From Bradyrhizobium genosp. SA-3 (GTDB lineage Bacteria; Pseudomonadota; Alphaproteobacteria; Rhizobiales; Xanthobacteraceae): a stretch of 64,000 nucleotides of DNA. The position numbers and the translations under genes were made by a program. Below are positions 36,518-48,047 of the stretch, piece after piece (within the stretch, counting starts at the first letter, position 1; every line of letters begins with the position of its first letter). Where the stretch lies: the NCBI RefSeq assembly GCF_004212635.1, contig NZ_PSRT01000017.1:19544-83543 (forward strand). The letters are read 5' to 3'. Under the pieces are notes generated by a model. The model did not search any database and was not told where the DNA came from. It saw nothing but the letters and a program-made list of their open reading frames with translations.

Positions 36518-36546
36518 AAAAAAAGCCGGACCCGAAGGCCCGGCTT
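36518..36546 (-). terminator. Rho-independent terminator downstream of lysR
   Basis: On the minus strand, AAGCCGGGCCTTCGGGTCCG-GCTT is followed by a run of seven Ts, about 170 bases after the LysR stop. Confidence 0.75.
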
Positions 36547-36627
36547 AGGTATTGGCCACGTGAGGCCGACACAATCACCTTCCAAGAGGGATTACTGAAC
36601 TCCCGCGCCACTGGAGGAGGGGGACAA

Positions 36628-36945
36628 ATGCGCAACGCGAAGGCTCAGCGTGCAAACAGTATGAGCTTGACGAGCGCCCTGCAGCAACAGCCGAGGCCGC
36701 ATGTCAGTCATGCGGAAATCAGGACGGCCAGCGCTGCGCCTTGCTCACGACGAAGTCGCGGAACACCTGCACGCGTGCGACCGTCTTCAACTCCTCGGGA
36801 TAGACGAAATAGGTATCGAGCTGGATCGAATCCGATTCACCGAACAGCTGCACGAGCTTGCTCTGCTCCTCGACGAGGTAGTCGGGCAGAGCCGCGATGC
36901 CGAGGCCCTGCTGGCAGGCGCGCACGAGACCGAGGATGTTGTTGA
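36628..36945 (+). other. Doubtful small frame with very strong ribosome site
   Basis: GGAGGAGGGGG lies 5 bases before an ATG at 36628 that opens 105 codons. The first 30 or so codons lie outside the lysR gene, while the rest is antisense to lysR and reads as Arg-rich composition typical of a shadow. It may be a short leader peptide or nothing. It is listed only because the ribosome site is unusually good. Confidence 0.2.
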
Positions 36946-37642
36946 CCTTGAAATAGGCTTCGCGCGGACCCGACCCGTTGCGACCGGCTTCGACCAGCCA
37001 GTTGCGGTTCTGCAGATGCGGCGCGAAGTTGCCGTCGGCAAGCGTGATGATGCGGTGGGAGTCGAGCTCCTCCAGCGTGCGCGGCGTGCCGAAGCGTTTG
37101 ATGTATTCCGGCGAGCAATAGGCGTGAAAGCCCATCGCGAACAGCTTGCGCTGGATAAGATCGGGCTGCGTCGGCTTGCGGGTGCGGATCGCGACGTCGG
37201 CCTCGCGCATCGACAGGTCGAGCTCCTCATCGGTGACGATCAGCGAGATCCGGATCTCGGGATAGAGCGCAGTGAACTCGCCGAGCCGCGGGATCAGCCA
37301 GTTGATGCCGACGCCCGGCGTGGTTGTGATCTTGAGGTCGCCGCTCGGCCGCTCGCGGCTGTCGGTCAGCTTGGCGCGCGCCGCCTGCAGCTGCATGAAT
37401 ACGTCATGCGCAGTGCGGAACAGCAGGTCGCCCTGCTCGGTGAGGATCAGGCCGCGGGCGTGGCGGTGGAACAGCGAGACCGAGAGCTCCTGCTCCAGTG
37501 CCGAGACCTGGCGTGACACCGCCGATTGCGACAGGCCGAGCTGCTCGCCCGCATGCGTGAAGCTGCCCGCTTCCGCCGCCGCGTGAAACACCTTCAGCTT
37601 GTCCCAGTCCATATCCGTAAATCCGTCGCGTGTTCGGGGCAT
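36719..37642 (-). CDS. LysR-family transcriptional regulator
   Basis: This 307-residue protein has an N-terminal winged helix (residues about 12-70: DWDKLKVFHAAAEAGSFTHA, then GEQLGLSQSAVSRQVSALEQ) and a C-terminal periplasmic-binding-like effector domain (about 100-300). The effector is unknown. It starts 5 bases after the trxB stop on the same strand, so it is probably translated together with trxB. ATG at 37612 (MDWDKLKVF) is an equally plausible start and would remove ten residues. It is followed by a terminator. Confidence 0.9.
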   Translation of the reverse strand: MPRTRDGFTDMDWDKLKVFHAAAEAGSFTHAGEQLGLSQSAVSRQVSALEQELSVSLFHRHARGLILTEQGDLLFRTAHDVFMQLQAARAKLTDSRERPSGDLKITTTPGVGINWLIPRLGEFTALYPEIRISLIVTDEELDLSMREADVAIRTRKPTQPDLIQRKLFAMGFHAYCSPEYIKRFGTPRTLEELDSHRIITLADGNFAPHLQNRNWLVEAGRNGSGPREAYFKVNNILGLVRACQQGLGIAALPDYLVEEQSKLVQLFGESDSIQLDTYFVYPEELKTVARVQVFRDFVVSKAQRWPS

Positions 37643-37646
37643 GATT

Positions 37647-38612
37647 CTATTCCGCTGCGGCGCGCTCGCTGGCGCGCAGGGCCAAGAAACGTTCGGCTTC
37701 GAGTGCTGCCATGCAGCCGAGGCCGGCGGCCGTCACGGCCTGGCGATAAGTTTCGTCGGCGACGTCGCCGGCGGCAAACAGGCCGGGCACCGAGGTGGCG
37801 GTCGAGTTCGGGGCGACCTCGACATAGCCCGACGGTTTGAGCTTGACCTGGCCCTTGACGAGCTCGGTCGCCGGCGCGTGGCCGATGGCGATGAAGATGC
37901 CGTCGGTCTTCACGTCCCTGAGCGCGCCGGTCTTGACGTTCCTGAGGCGCACATGGGTGACCTTGTTCGGGTTCTCGGTGCCGCAGATCTCGTCGACAGC
38001 AGAGTCCCAGACCACCTTGATCTTCGGGTGGTTGAACAAACGCTCCTGCAGGATGCGCTCGGCGCGGAAGTGATCGCGACGATGCACGATGGTGACCTGC
38101 GAGGCATGGTTGGTGAGGTACAGGGCTTCCTCGACCGCGCTGTTGCCGCCGCCGACCACCACGACCTCCTTGTTGCGGTAGAAGAAGCCGTCGCAGGTGG
38201 CGCAGGCCGAGACGCCACCGCCCTGGAATTTCCCTTCGGACGGCAGCCCGAGCCAGCGCGCCTGGGCACCGGTGGCGAGGATGACGGTGTCGGCGAGATA
38301 GACGTCGCCGCTGTCGCAGGTGAGGCGGAACGGCCGCTGCGCAGTCTCCAGCTTGGTGACCAGGTCGGTGACGATCTTGGTGCCGACATGGACCGCCTGC
38401 TTCTCCATCTGCTCCATCAGCCAGGGGCCCTGGATCACGTCGGCGAAGCCCGGATAGTTCTCGACGTCGGTGGTGATAGTGAGCTGGCCGCCCGGCTGGA
38501 TGCCCTGGATCAGGATCGGCTCGAGCATCGCACGCGCGGCGTAGATCGCCGCCGTGTAACCGGCAGGGCCGGAGCCAATGATGATGACCTTTGCATGAAC
38601 AGGAGCGGACAT
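37647..38612 (-). CDS. trxB: Thioredoxin reductase
   Basis: TrxB passes electrons from NADPH through FAD to thioredoxin. The 321-residue protein has the FAD-binding GSGPAGYTAAIYAAR (14-28), the redox-active CATC (Cys137 and Cys140) and the NADPH site VVVGGGNSAVEEA. The second FAD motif, GLFAAGDVADETYRQAVTAA, lies near the C-terminus. Length and motif order are normal. A LysR gene overlaps the same transcript on the 3' side, 4 bases on, and the promoter region 38613-38877 is shared with the divergent Lrp gene. Confidence 0.96.
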   Translation of the reverse strand: MSAPVHAKVIIIGSGPAGYTAAIYAARAMLEPILIQGIQPGGQLTITTDVENYPGFADVIQGPWLMEQMEKQAVHVGTKIVTDLVTKLETAQRPFRLTCDSGDVYLADTVILATGAQARWLGLPSEGKFQGGGVSACATCDGFFYRNKEVVVVGGGNSAVEEALYLTNHASQVTIVHRRDHFRAERILQERLFNHPKIKVVWDSAVDEICGTENPNKVTHVRLRNVKTGALRDVKTDGIFIAIGHAPATELVKGQVKLKPSGYVEVAPNSTATSVPGLFAAGDVADETYRQAVTAAGLGCMAALEAERFLALRASERAAAE

Positions 38613-38877
38613 TTCGATGGACGCCTTTCACGGGGGATTTGCAGCGCGGGCGCGGAACGTGCCGGGAGGCCTCGCGGAGGCGCTGAAATATCAGAGCTAA
38701 TCTAAGCGTTCTGGTGAGCTATGCAAGAATTGCATTCCCTCTCGGCGGATTTTTCCAACAAGGAACAAAAGTCGATTGCGCTGCACGCGCAATAAAATTG
38801 CGCTGTGCGCGTGGACTAGGTATGAGGATTGCGACAAACCCACCAATACCGCCGCAAAGGGCAGGAGTTCCAATCAC

Positions 38878-39357
38878 GTGTCGCGGAACCTAGACGAGAT
38901 CGACCTGAAGATTCTCACCGAGATTCAGGCCGACGGTCGAATCACGAATGTCGAACTGGCCAAGCGCGTCGGCATCTCGCCGCCGCCCTGCCTGCGCCGC
39001 GTCCGGGCGCTGGAGGAGGAGGGCTACATCCACGGCTATCGGGGCCTTCTGGACGCCCGCAAGCTCGGCTTCGACGTCACCGTGTTCGCCGCCGTGCACC
39101 TGTCCAGCCAGGCCGAGACGGACTTGCGCGCCTTCGAGGAATTCGTCCGCGCCGAGCCCTTGGTGCGGGAATGTTGGATGCTGTCGGGCGAGGTCGATTT
39201 CATCCTGAAATGCGTCGCCCCCGACATGGCGACCTTCCAGGATTTCGTCACCCACCTGACCGCAGCGCCCCATGTCCGCAACGTGCGCACATCGCTAGTG
39301 CTGCATAATTCGAAATACGAGGCGGCAGTGCCGCTGGACGTGAAGGGTCGGAGGTAG
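38878..39357 (+). CDS. Lrp/AsnC-family transcriptional regulator
   Basis: This 159-residue protein has an N-terminal HTH (EIDLKILTEIQADGRITNVE, then LAKRVGISPPPCLRRVRALE) and a C-terminal RAM/AsnC effector domain (about 75-150: DVTVFAAVHLSSQAETDLRA...). GTG at 38878 follows AGGAG at 38863-38867. The in-frame ATG at 38776 adds a poor leader, so the GTG is preferred. It is divergent from trxB. The LysR at 36719-37642 and this Lrp may both control trxB or distant amino-acid genes, but the sequence does not show which. Confidence 0.92.
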   Translation: MSRNLDEIDLKILTEIQADGRITNVELAKRVGISPPPCLRRVRALEEEGYIHGYRGLLDARKLGFDVTVFAAVHLSSQAETDLRAFEEFVRAEPLVRECWMLSGEVDFILKCVAPDMATFQDFVTHLTAAPHVRNVRTSLVLHNSKYEAAVPLDVKGRR

Positions 39358-39366
39358 CGCCTGCTC

Positions 39367-39482
39367 CGTCATTGCGAGCCAACGGGTCCGCGCGAAGCGC
39401 GGCCCGATGACAGGCTCCGCGAAGCAATCCAGAGTCTTTCCGCGGAGGCAGCCTGGATTGCTTCGCTCCGCTCGCAATGACG
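39367..39482. repeat. Palindromic repeat CGTCATTGCGAG...CTCGCAATGACG
   Basis: This is a second copy of the repeat at 6439-6559, with the same GAAGCAATCCAGA inner arm and GGATTGCTTCG partner. Confidence 0.85.
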
Positions 39483-39531
39483 AGTGGAGAGAGCGCGAAT
39501 TCATCTCGGGCATTGAGCAACGCGCAGACAC

Positions 39532-39561
39532 AAAAAAGGCCGTGCAGTGCGCGGCCTTTTT
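39532..39561. terminator. Bidirectional terminator between lrp and greA
   Basis: AAAAAGGCCG-N9-CGGCCTTTTT has A and T runs on both flanks, between the convergent lrp and greA genes. Confidence 0.85.
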
Positions 39562-39591
39562 CGAAACGTTGTCACAGGCAACGGCAAATCC

Positions 39592-40065
39592 TTACCGCCA
39601 CTCCACCTTGGTGATCTCATACGCCTTGGCGCCGCCCGGCGTGTTGACCTCGACGGAAGCGCCCTTCTTCTTGCCGATCAGCGCGCGGGCGAGCGGCGAG
39701 GTGATGGAGATGCGGCCCTTCTTGGCGTCGGCCTCGACCTCGCCGACGATCTGCCACACCGTCTTCTTCTCGGTGTCCTCGTCGACCAGCGTCACGGTGG
39801 CGCCGAACTTGATGGTGTCACCGGAGAGTTTCGAGATGTCGATGATGTCGGCGCGCGCAAGCTTGTCCTCGAGTTCGGCGATGCGGCCTTCATTGTGGGA
39901 CTGCTCTTCCTTCGCGGCATGATATTCCGCGTTCTCCGACAGGTCTCCGTGCGAGCGCGCCTCCGCGATATGCTCGATGATCCGCGGACGATCCACGGAC
40001 TGGCGATGCTTCAATTCTTCTCCCAGCGCGGCAAATCCGGCCGAAGTCATCGGAACCTTTTCCAT
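39592..40065 (-). CDS. greA: Transcription elongation factor GreA
   Basis: GreA rescues backtracked RNA polymerase by stimulating transcript cleavage. This 157-residue protein has the N-terminal coiled-coil domain (about 1-75) with the family signature [20 protein letters not shown], including the acidic tip pair. The C-terminal FKBP-like domain (about 80-155) contains [27 protein letters not shown] precedes the ATG at 40065; the longer frame adds an unconserved leader. Convergent with lrp through a terminator. Confidence 0.96.
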   Translation of the reverse strand: MEKVPMTSAGFAALGEELKHRQSVDRPRIIEHIAEARSHGDLSENAEYHAAKEEQSHNEGRIAELEDKLARADIIDISKLSGDTIKFGATVTLVDEDTEKKTVWQIVGEVEADAKKGRISITSPLARALIGKKKGASVEVNTPGGAKAYEITKVEWR

Positions 40066-40294
40066 CTTCTCTCTCGTCCTTCGGTCGCGCGCCCCAGAAC
40101 ATGAATGAGCGCCCAACCTTGATTCGTCGGTCTTTCCGGGGCTCGACACGCGGGCCGCCGGACGTTGACAGATATGGGCTTAGCGTCGGAACAGAACACC
40201 CACATGGCCGGACAGTTCCTCCGGCCATTGTGGCTTCATCGCCAATCACTTAGCGGAAAGCTTGAGCCCTCGAGGCTTGGCCCCCCGCTAGCGA

Positions 40295-43759
<3,465 letters not shown>

Positions 43760-43787
43760 CACCGCTCGCGGGCTGGATTTTGGGCAC

Positions 43788-43817
43788 AAAAAAAGGGCGC
43801 GCTTGCCGCGCGTCCCC
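43788..43817 (-). terminator. Rho-independent terminator after MFS gene
   Basis: On the minus strand, a GGACGCGCGGCAAGCGCGCCC hairpin is followed by seven Ts. It lies between the MFS stop (43901) and the carB start (43759). Confidence 0.8.
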
Positions 43818-43900
43818 TTGTGCGAGAGCGCGGGGTCTCCCTCGCGCGCGGGTGGGTCTTAGACCAGTTTTCGGGGCGGCGAAACCCCGAAAAACGCCCA

Positions 43901-45070
43901 TCAACCGGCAATTTTGACCGGTTTTGGCCGCGCCTGCCAGCCGCGGGCGAGGTGCACCAGAAGCGAGGCCGCAACGCTCGATCCGCCGATCCAGCCGAGG
44001 TCGTTTGACGAGAGGGTGGCCAGCACCGCGCCGCCCAGCGCGCCGCCGATGGCGAAGCCGAGATACATCGCCGAGGCGTTGAGCGAGAGCGCGATCATCG
44101 AGGCCTGCGGCTCGATCCGGATGATGCTGGCGATCTGGGCCGGATAGAACGCCCAGCCCGAGAGGCCCCAGAGAAAGATCGCGCCCAGCACAGCATAATG
44201 CGCCTGTCCCGGCATCAGCTTCAGGACCAGCGAATGCAGGATCAGCGCGCTCGCCATGCCTGCGAGCCCGAGGGCGGCGGTGGCGAGCGTGCCGAGCCGG
44301 TCGGCCAGGACGCCGCCGAGCATGTTGCCGATCGCGGCCGCGCCGCCGAACACCAGCAGCGCCAGGCTGATCTGCGAAGCATCGAAGCCGAGGCCGCGCA
44401 GCGGAATCGCGAAATAGGTGAACACGGTGAAGCCACCGAGCGCCCAGAGAATGGTGATCACAAGCGCGACCAGCACGTTGCTGTGACGCGCCACCGCCAG
44501 CCGCTCGCTGAGCAAGGCCGTGTTGCGCGGCAGGCCTTTGGGCAGCCCGAGCAGAAGGCCGGCGAGCGCCACCGTGCCGATCAGGGCGACCATCGCAAAG
44601 GTCGCACGCCAGCCGAGCAGGCTGCCGACGAGATTGCCCAGGGGAACGCCGATGACGGTCGCGACCGTGAGGCCCGAGGTGACGAGGGCCACCGCACGTC
44701 CGCGCCGCTCGGGCGAGGCAACCGCCACGGACACCGCGAGCGCCGTCGGCATGCACAGCCCGGAGCCCAGCGCCATCAGCATGCGCGAGGCCAGCAGCAG
44801 GGCGTAGTTGGATGCCACCATCGCGGCGAGGTTGCCGGCGATGAAGATCGTCAGTGCCAGCGCCAGTACGGTGCGGCGGTCGATGTTGTTGAGCATCACC
44901 GCCAGGATCGGCGAGCCCACGGCATAGGTGAGGGCATAAGCCGTGACCAGTTGCCCGGCGGCCGAGACCGAAATCGCAAGGTCAGTGGCGATCGCCGGCA
45001 AAAGTCCTGCAATGACAAAGCCTTCCGTGCCGATCGCGAAGGCCGCCAAGGCCAGCCAGAACACGCTCAT
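43901..45070 (-). CDS. MFS efflux transporter (DHA1 type)
   Basis: This 389-residue protein has twelve hydrophobic segments and the MFS motif around GVPLGNLVGSLLGWRATFAM; NNIDRRTVLALAL takes the place of loop 2-3 motif A. It belongs to the drug:H+ antiporter-1 group and is related to arabinose/chloramphenicol-type exporters. The substrate is unknown. The ATG at 45070 is preceded by AAGGAT 8 bases upstream and is preferred to the earlier TTG. It is divergent from an ArsR gene, with two identical operators in the shared promoter, so control by that regulator is very likely. Confidence 0.9.
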   Translation of the reverse strand: MSVFWLALAAFAIGTEGFVIAGLLPAIATDLAISVSAAGQLVTAYALTYAVGSPILAVMLNNIDRRTVLALALTIFIAGNLAAMVASNYALLLASRMLMALGSGLCMPTALAVSVAVASPERRGRAVALVTSGLTVATVIGVPLGNLVGSLLGWRATFAMVALIGTVALAGLLLGLPKGLPRNTALLSERLAVARHSNVLVALVITILWALGGFTVFTYFAIPLRGLGFDASQISLALLVFGGAAAIGNMLGGVLADRLGTLATAALGLAGMASALILHSLVLKLMPGQAHYAVLGAIFLWGLSGWAFYPAQIASIIRIEPQASMIALSLNASAMYLGFAIGGALGGAVLATLSSNDLGWIGGSSVAASLLVHLARGWQARPKPVKIAG

Positions 45071-45085
45071 GGGAGAAATCCTTAT

Positions 45086-45103
45086 GTTCAACGTTTATTG
45101 AAC
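45086..45103. promoter_or_regulatory. ArsR operator, site 1 (GTTCAA-N6-TTGAAC)
   Basis: A perfect inverted repeat of 6+6+6 lies 16 bases before the MFS start. Its arms are identical to those of site 2, 48 bp away. Confidence 0.75.
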
Positions 45104-45133
45104 TATTGGTCGGGCTGGTCCAGTTGTCAATTG

Positions 45134-45151
45134 GTTCAAGAACTATTGAAC
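45134..45151. promoter_or_regulatory. ArsR operator, site 2 (GTTCAA-N6-TTGAAC)
   Basis: A second perfect repeat (GTTCAA-GAACTA-TTGAAC) lies 29 bases before the ArsR gene start. It has the same arms as site 1. Confidence 0.75.
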
Positions 45152-45179
45152 ATCGCGGCCTTTGCGCTATGGTTGACCC

Positions 45180-45557
45180 ATGAGCCGCACGCCCCTTCAC
45201 CCGACCCGTGAGCAGATCGAGCTGCCGATGGTCCTGGATTGCCTGAGCGATCCGATCCGATTGGCGATCGTCTATCAGCTCGCGCAGCAAGAACGTGTCA
45301 GCAGCGAGCTCTGTTGTGGCGATTTCAGCGGCCTCGGCGGCAAGTCCAACCTCGCCTATCACTTCGCCAAGCTGCGCGAATGCGGGCTGATGCAGACCCG
45401 CGTAGCGGGCACCAACCGCTTCATGCGGCTGCGCCGCGAGGATCTGGATGCGCGGTTCCCGGGCCTGCTCGATGCCGTCATCAGCTCCGCCGCCAGGGAT
45501 GCCGGCCGGCTTCAGCTTCTGTCCGAGTGCGAAGTGGTCGAGACGGTTCGCAGCTGA
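45180..45557 (+). CDS. ArsR-family transcriptional regulator
   Basis: This 125-residue winged-helix protein has the HTH at about residues 14-80 (LDCLSDPIRLAIVYQLAQQE, GGKSNLAYHFAKLRECGLMQ). It carries cysteines 21, 45 and 46; the CC pair follows the SSEL position where metal-binding ArsR members have ELCVC. It may therefore sense a thiol-reactive ligand, though no full metal site is visible. It is divergent from an MFS gene over two perfect palindromes and is predicted to repress both genes. This is a local regulator-pump pair of the kind used for resistance to small toxins. Confidence 0.88.
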   Translation: MSRTPLHPTREQIELPMVLDCLSDPIRLAIVYQLAQQERVSSELCCGDFSGLGGKSNLAYHFAKLRECGLMQTRVAGTNRFMRLRREDLDARFPGLLDAVISSAARDAGRLQLLSECEVVETVRS

Positions 45558-45660
45558 GCGGAAATGTCCGTACGCTTTCGCGTTGCTCAAGCTACGCCGG
45601 ACACGCGGGTCTAGCGTGGCTGCGCCACGCCCGTCTTCGCCCTTCGGGCTTCGCCGTGGC

Positions 45661-45705
45661 AGCCTTCGCTATGAAAGGGCTTGCCTAGCCGAAGCCAGCG
45701 AAGGC
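45661..45705. repeat. Inverted repeat AGCCTTCGCT...AGCGAAGGCT
   Basis: Ten-base perfect arms flank a 25-base spacer and abut the tRNA-like sequence on its 3' side. The remainder of 45558-45705 holds no gene that I can support. Confidence 0.6.
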
Positions 45706-45781
45706 TGGAGACCCGGCCTGGATTTGAACCAGGATGAAGAGCGTTGCACCGCCCTCGCGTAGACGCTTCCGCCACCGGGCC
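45706..45781 (-). other. tRNA-like sequence (degenerate or unassigned tRNA)
   Basis: The minus strand folds as a tRNA. The acceptor GGCCCGG pairs with CCGGGTC (7 bp, one G:U), the discriminator is U with an encoded CCA, the D stem is GCG/CGC, and the T arm is CCTGG-TTCAAAT-CCAGG with a perfect stem and canonical loop. The D loop (GAAGCGTCTA) lacks the GG pair. The anticodon stem has a G:G mismatch and an 8-base loop (CGGTGCAA), so no anticodon can be read. It resembles a Leu-type 5' end (TGGCGGAA). It is either a decayed tRNA or a tRNA-mimic RNA. Confidence 0.5.
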
Positions 45782-45835
45782 AGGGCGATCATTACCGATT
45801 GCAGTGCGACAAGCTACAACGGCTAATTGTTATGC

Positions 45836-46537
45836 TTAACGAACCAGTGGTGGCCGCGCGATGAAGGTCATGCGCCAGCGATTGTGGCCGATATTGCTGT
45901 GTGCGCGCTGGACCACGAATCCGGCCGCGGTCAGCTTGGCGGTGATCTCGTCCTCGCTGTAGCGCTGCAGCCCGATGCGCGTGCGAAGATGACGGTAATC
46001 CGACAGCGCGGTGCTGATCAGCCCGACCAGCGCGTCTTTCAGGAAGCCGTGCCGCAGGCCGAAGCTGAGCAGCGCCATGACGTCCCTGACCATGCCGACA
46101 TTGGGCTGGAGGATATCGCCGAGCACGAGCCTACCGGAGGGTTTCAGGACCCGGCGGATGTTGAGGAGGGCGGCATCGAGCTCCTCCGGCGTCATGTATT
46201 GCGCGACCGAGTTCATCACGACGAGATCGACCGACTGGTCCTGCATCTTGCGGACGTCGTCGAGCGAGCGGACGCGGATCTTGGTGTTCGGGGCGAACCG
46301 CGCGATCAGTCGGCCGCGCACCCCGGGCGCGGGCTCCGCCAGGATCAGCTTGCCGCAGGCGGATGCCACCTGGTTCGCCGACAGCGCCTCGCCGCAGGCA
46401 TAGTCCAGCACCACCGCCTCTGGCGAGGGGACATAGCCGATAATGTCCCGCGCAATGATCTGGAAGTGCAAGTCGCGATGCAGCTTGCTGACATAGATCG
46501 TATGCGTGGAGTCGTAATAATCGATCCAATCGTCCAT
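45836..46537 (-). CDS. Class I SAM-dependent methyltransferase
   Basis: This 233-residue protein has a Rossmann-type methyltransferase fold. Motif I is VLDYACGEALSANQV (DxACGxG-like, with E for the last G) and the adenine pocket is about IRVRSLDDV. Motif IV is VDLVVMNSVAQYMTPEELDA, and an RRVLKPSGRLVLGD-type motif VI follows. The substrate is unknown. The start at 46537 begins DDWIDYYDSTHTIYV; a longer frame adds a weak leader. It is divergent from the dps gene and probably monocistronic. The tRNA-like sequence lies 55 bases beyond its stop. Confidence 0.86.
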   Translation of the reverse strand: MDDWIDYYDSTHTIYVSKLHRDLHFQIIARDIIGYVPSPEAVVLDYACGEALSANQVASACGKLILAEPAPGVRGRLIARFAPNTKIRVRSLDDVRKMQDQSVDLVVMNSVAQYMTPEELDAALLNIRRVLKPSGRLVLGDILQPNVGMVRDVMALLSFGLRHGFLKDALVGLISTALSDYRHLRTRIGLQRYSEDEITAKLTAAGFVVQRAHSNIGHNRWRMTFIARPPLVR

Positions 46538-46651
46538 GATACTCGAAGGTCCCGGCCAAACGGTTCCGCTCAAAGGAACCGGCGCTGCCCGCCTTGCGTT
46601 AGGGGTGCGACGGCGCGCGTCAATGTCCGCGTCCTAACAGGAAGGTCTCCC

Positions 46652-47175
46652 GTGAGCAAAACCAACAACAAGGTCTCGCCCGATCTCGACACCCCCACCG
46701 ATCTGTCGCCCGATGGGGTCAGGAAGGTCTCGGAGGCGCTCAACGTGCTTCTGGCCGACGCGTTCGCGCTGTATCTGAAGACCAAGAATTTCCACTGGCA
46801 CATCAGCGGCCGGCATTTCCGCGATTACCATTGCTGCTCGACGAGCAGTCCGACCAGATCTTCGCCACCACCGACCAACTCGCCGAGCGCGTCCGCAAGA
46901 TCGGCGGCACCACGCTGAAGTCGATCGGCCAGGTCGCAAAGCTCCAGACCATCAAGGACAACAACGAGGACTACGTCCCGCCGCGCGAGATGCTGCGCGA
47001 GCTGATGCAGGACAACAAGCATGTCGCCGCCGCGATGCGCAAGGCACACGACGTTTGCGACGAAGCGGGCGATGTCGCCAGCGCCAGCATCCTCGAAGTC
47101 TTCATCGACGAGACGGAACGCCGTACCTGGTTCCTGTTCGAAGCGACACGGCAGGAGGGCAGCAACGCGGCGTAG
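46652..47175 (+). pseudogene. dps: dps-like ferritin gene with a frameshift
   Basis: Dps oxidises and stores iron and protects DNA under starvation. GTG at 46652 after AGGAAGG opens SKTNNKVSPDLDTPTDLSPD...KNFHWHISGRHFRDYH, containing the ferroxidase His pair of the family (NFHWHISG). At about 46832 one base is missing (TACCATTGCTGCTC for TACCAT-CTG-CTG-CTC), and the correct frame resumes LLDEQSDQIFATTDQLAERV to the end with no other damage. The full protein would have 174 residues. The lesion lies in the first helix-turn, so the product would be non-functional unless the shift is an error. Confidence 0.75.
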
Positions 47176-47188
47176 GGGACGCAACTGC

Positions 47189-47286
47189 CGTAGGGTGGGC
47201 AAAGGCGCGCCATTGCGCGCCGTGCCCACCATCCATCCTTACGGTCGATGTGTTTGGTGGGCACGCTACGCTTTGCCCACCCTACG
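47189..47286. repeat. Palindromic repeat CGTAGGGTGGGCAAAG...CTTTGCCCACCCTACG
   Basis: This is a second copy of the repeat at 13483-13576, with the same outer arms and the GGCACGGTGGTAGG / GGTGGGCACG inner variant. Confidence 0.85.
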
Positions 47287-47300
47287 GCACCGCGCTTTGG

Positions 47301-47822
47301 CTACCGCCACAGCCGCATCAACGCGCCATCCTTGCCTGTCACGGGATCAGCCGGCGGCAGCGCCACGTTCGGAATCGTCTTCAGCGCCTTGGCGTGGTTC
47401 TCCGGTGTGGCGCGTGTGATCTCCATCTTCGCGCCCGGCGGATAGGCGCCGATCACGCAGAAATCGTCGCTCGCCTTGATGCATTGGTGGCCGGTACCGG
47501 CCGGCAGGATCGCGACGTCGCCGGCCTTGATCTGAAGCTCCTGGCCATGATCGCCGCCGAAGCGGACGCGAGCGCTGCCGTGCGCAACGCCGAGCACCTC
47601 ATGCACGGTCGAATGATAGTGCAGATAGTCATAGACGCCGTTGCGCCACGTGCCGCCCCAGCCGTTCGCTTCGAACAGCTCTTCGATGGTCTCCTCCGGA
47701 TGCTTCGGATCGAGCCTTACCGCCCCTTGGTAGACCAGGAACGGGAGGATGTTGTTCGGCACGAGCCCGTCATCCTCGAACACGATGGCGAGCGGCTCGG
47801 CCTTGTCGCGGACGACGGACAT
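47301..47822 (-). CDS. Cupin-domain protein
   Basis: This 173-residue protein has a single beta-barrel cupin at about residues 60-140. Motif 1 is HYHSTVHEVLGVAHGSARV (histidines at H-x-H...E...G) and motif 2 is VAILPAGTGHQCI. It could bind a metal and act as a small dioxygenase, isomerase or sensor. The N-terminal 55 residues (FEDDGLVPNNILPFLVYQGA...) are extra and typical of a subgroup I only know as hypothetical. The Gly-rich GWGGTWRNGVYDYLHYHST stretch is well conserved in that group. The ATG at 47822 is the first in frame. Confidence 0.8.
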   Translation of the reverse strand: MSVVRDKAEPLAIVFEDDGLVPNNILPFLVYQGAVRLDPKHPEETIEELFEANGWGGTWRNGVYDYLHYHSTVHEVLGVAHGSARVRFGGDHGQELQIKAGDVAILPAGTGHQCIKASDDFCVIGAYPPGAKMEITRATPENHAKALKTIPNVALPPADPVTGKDGALMRLWR

Positions 47823-47882
47823 GGCGGGGCTCCGGCGTGAGCGTAGCAGGGATCAACGAGGTGCGTGAACGCGTGTTCCTCC

Positions 47883-47985
47883 GTCATTCCGGGGCGACGC
47901 GAAGCGTCGAGCCCGGAATCCATCGTCCAGCAGAAACCGCCGCCTGATGGATTCCGGGCTCGCGCTCCGCGCGCCCCGGAATGAC
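47883..47985. repeat. Palindromic repeat GTCATTCCGGGGCG...CCCCGGAATGAC
   Basis: This copy has the full GAGCCCGGAATCCAT / ATGGATTCCGGGCTC inner pair. It lies between the cupin gene and carA. Confidence 0.85.
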
Positions 47986-47988
47986 GAG

Positions 47989-48014
47989 AAAGCCCGGGGT
48001 GAGCCCGGGCTTTT
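47989..48014. terminator. Terminator-like hairpin beyond carA
   Basis: AAAGCCCGGG-GTGAG-CCCGGGCTTT lies 34 bases beyond the carA stop on the minus strand. T runs are short on both flanks. Confidence 0.6.
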
Positions 48015-48047
48015 GTCGTGGGAGTGCTTGTGCGGGAGAGGCGCCCC

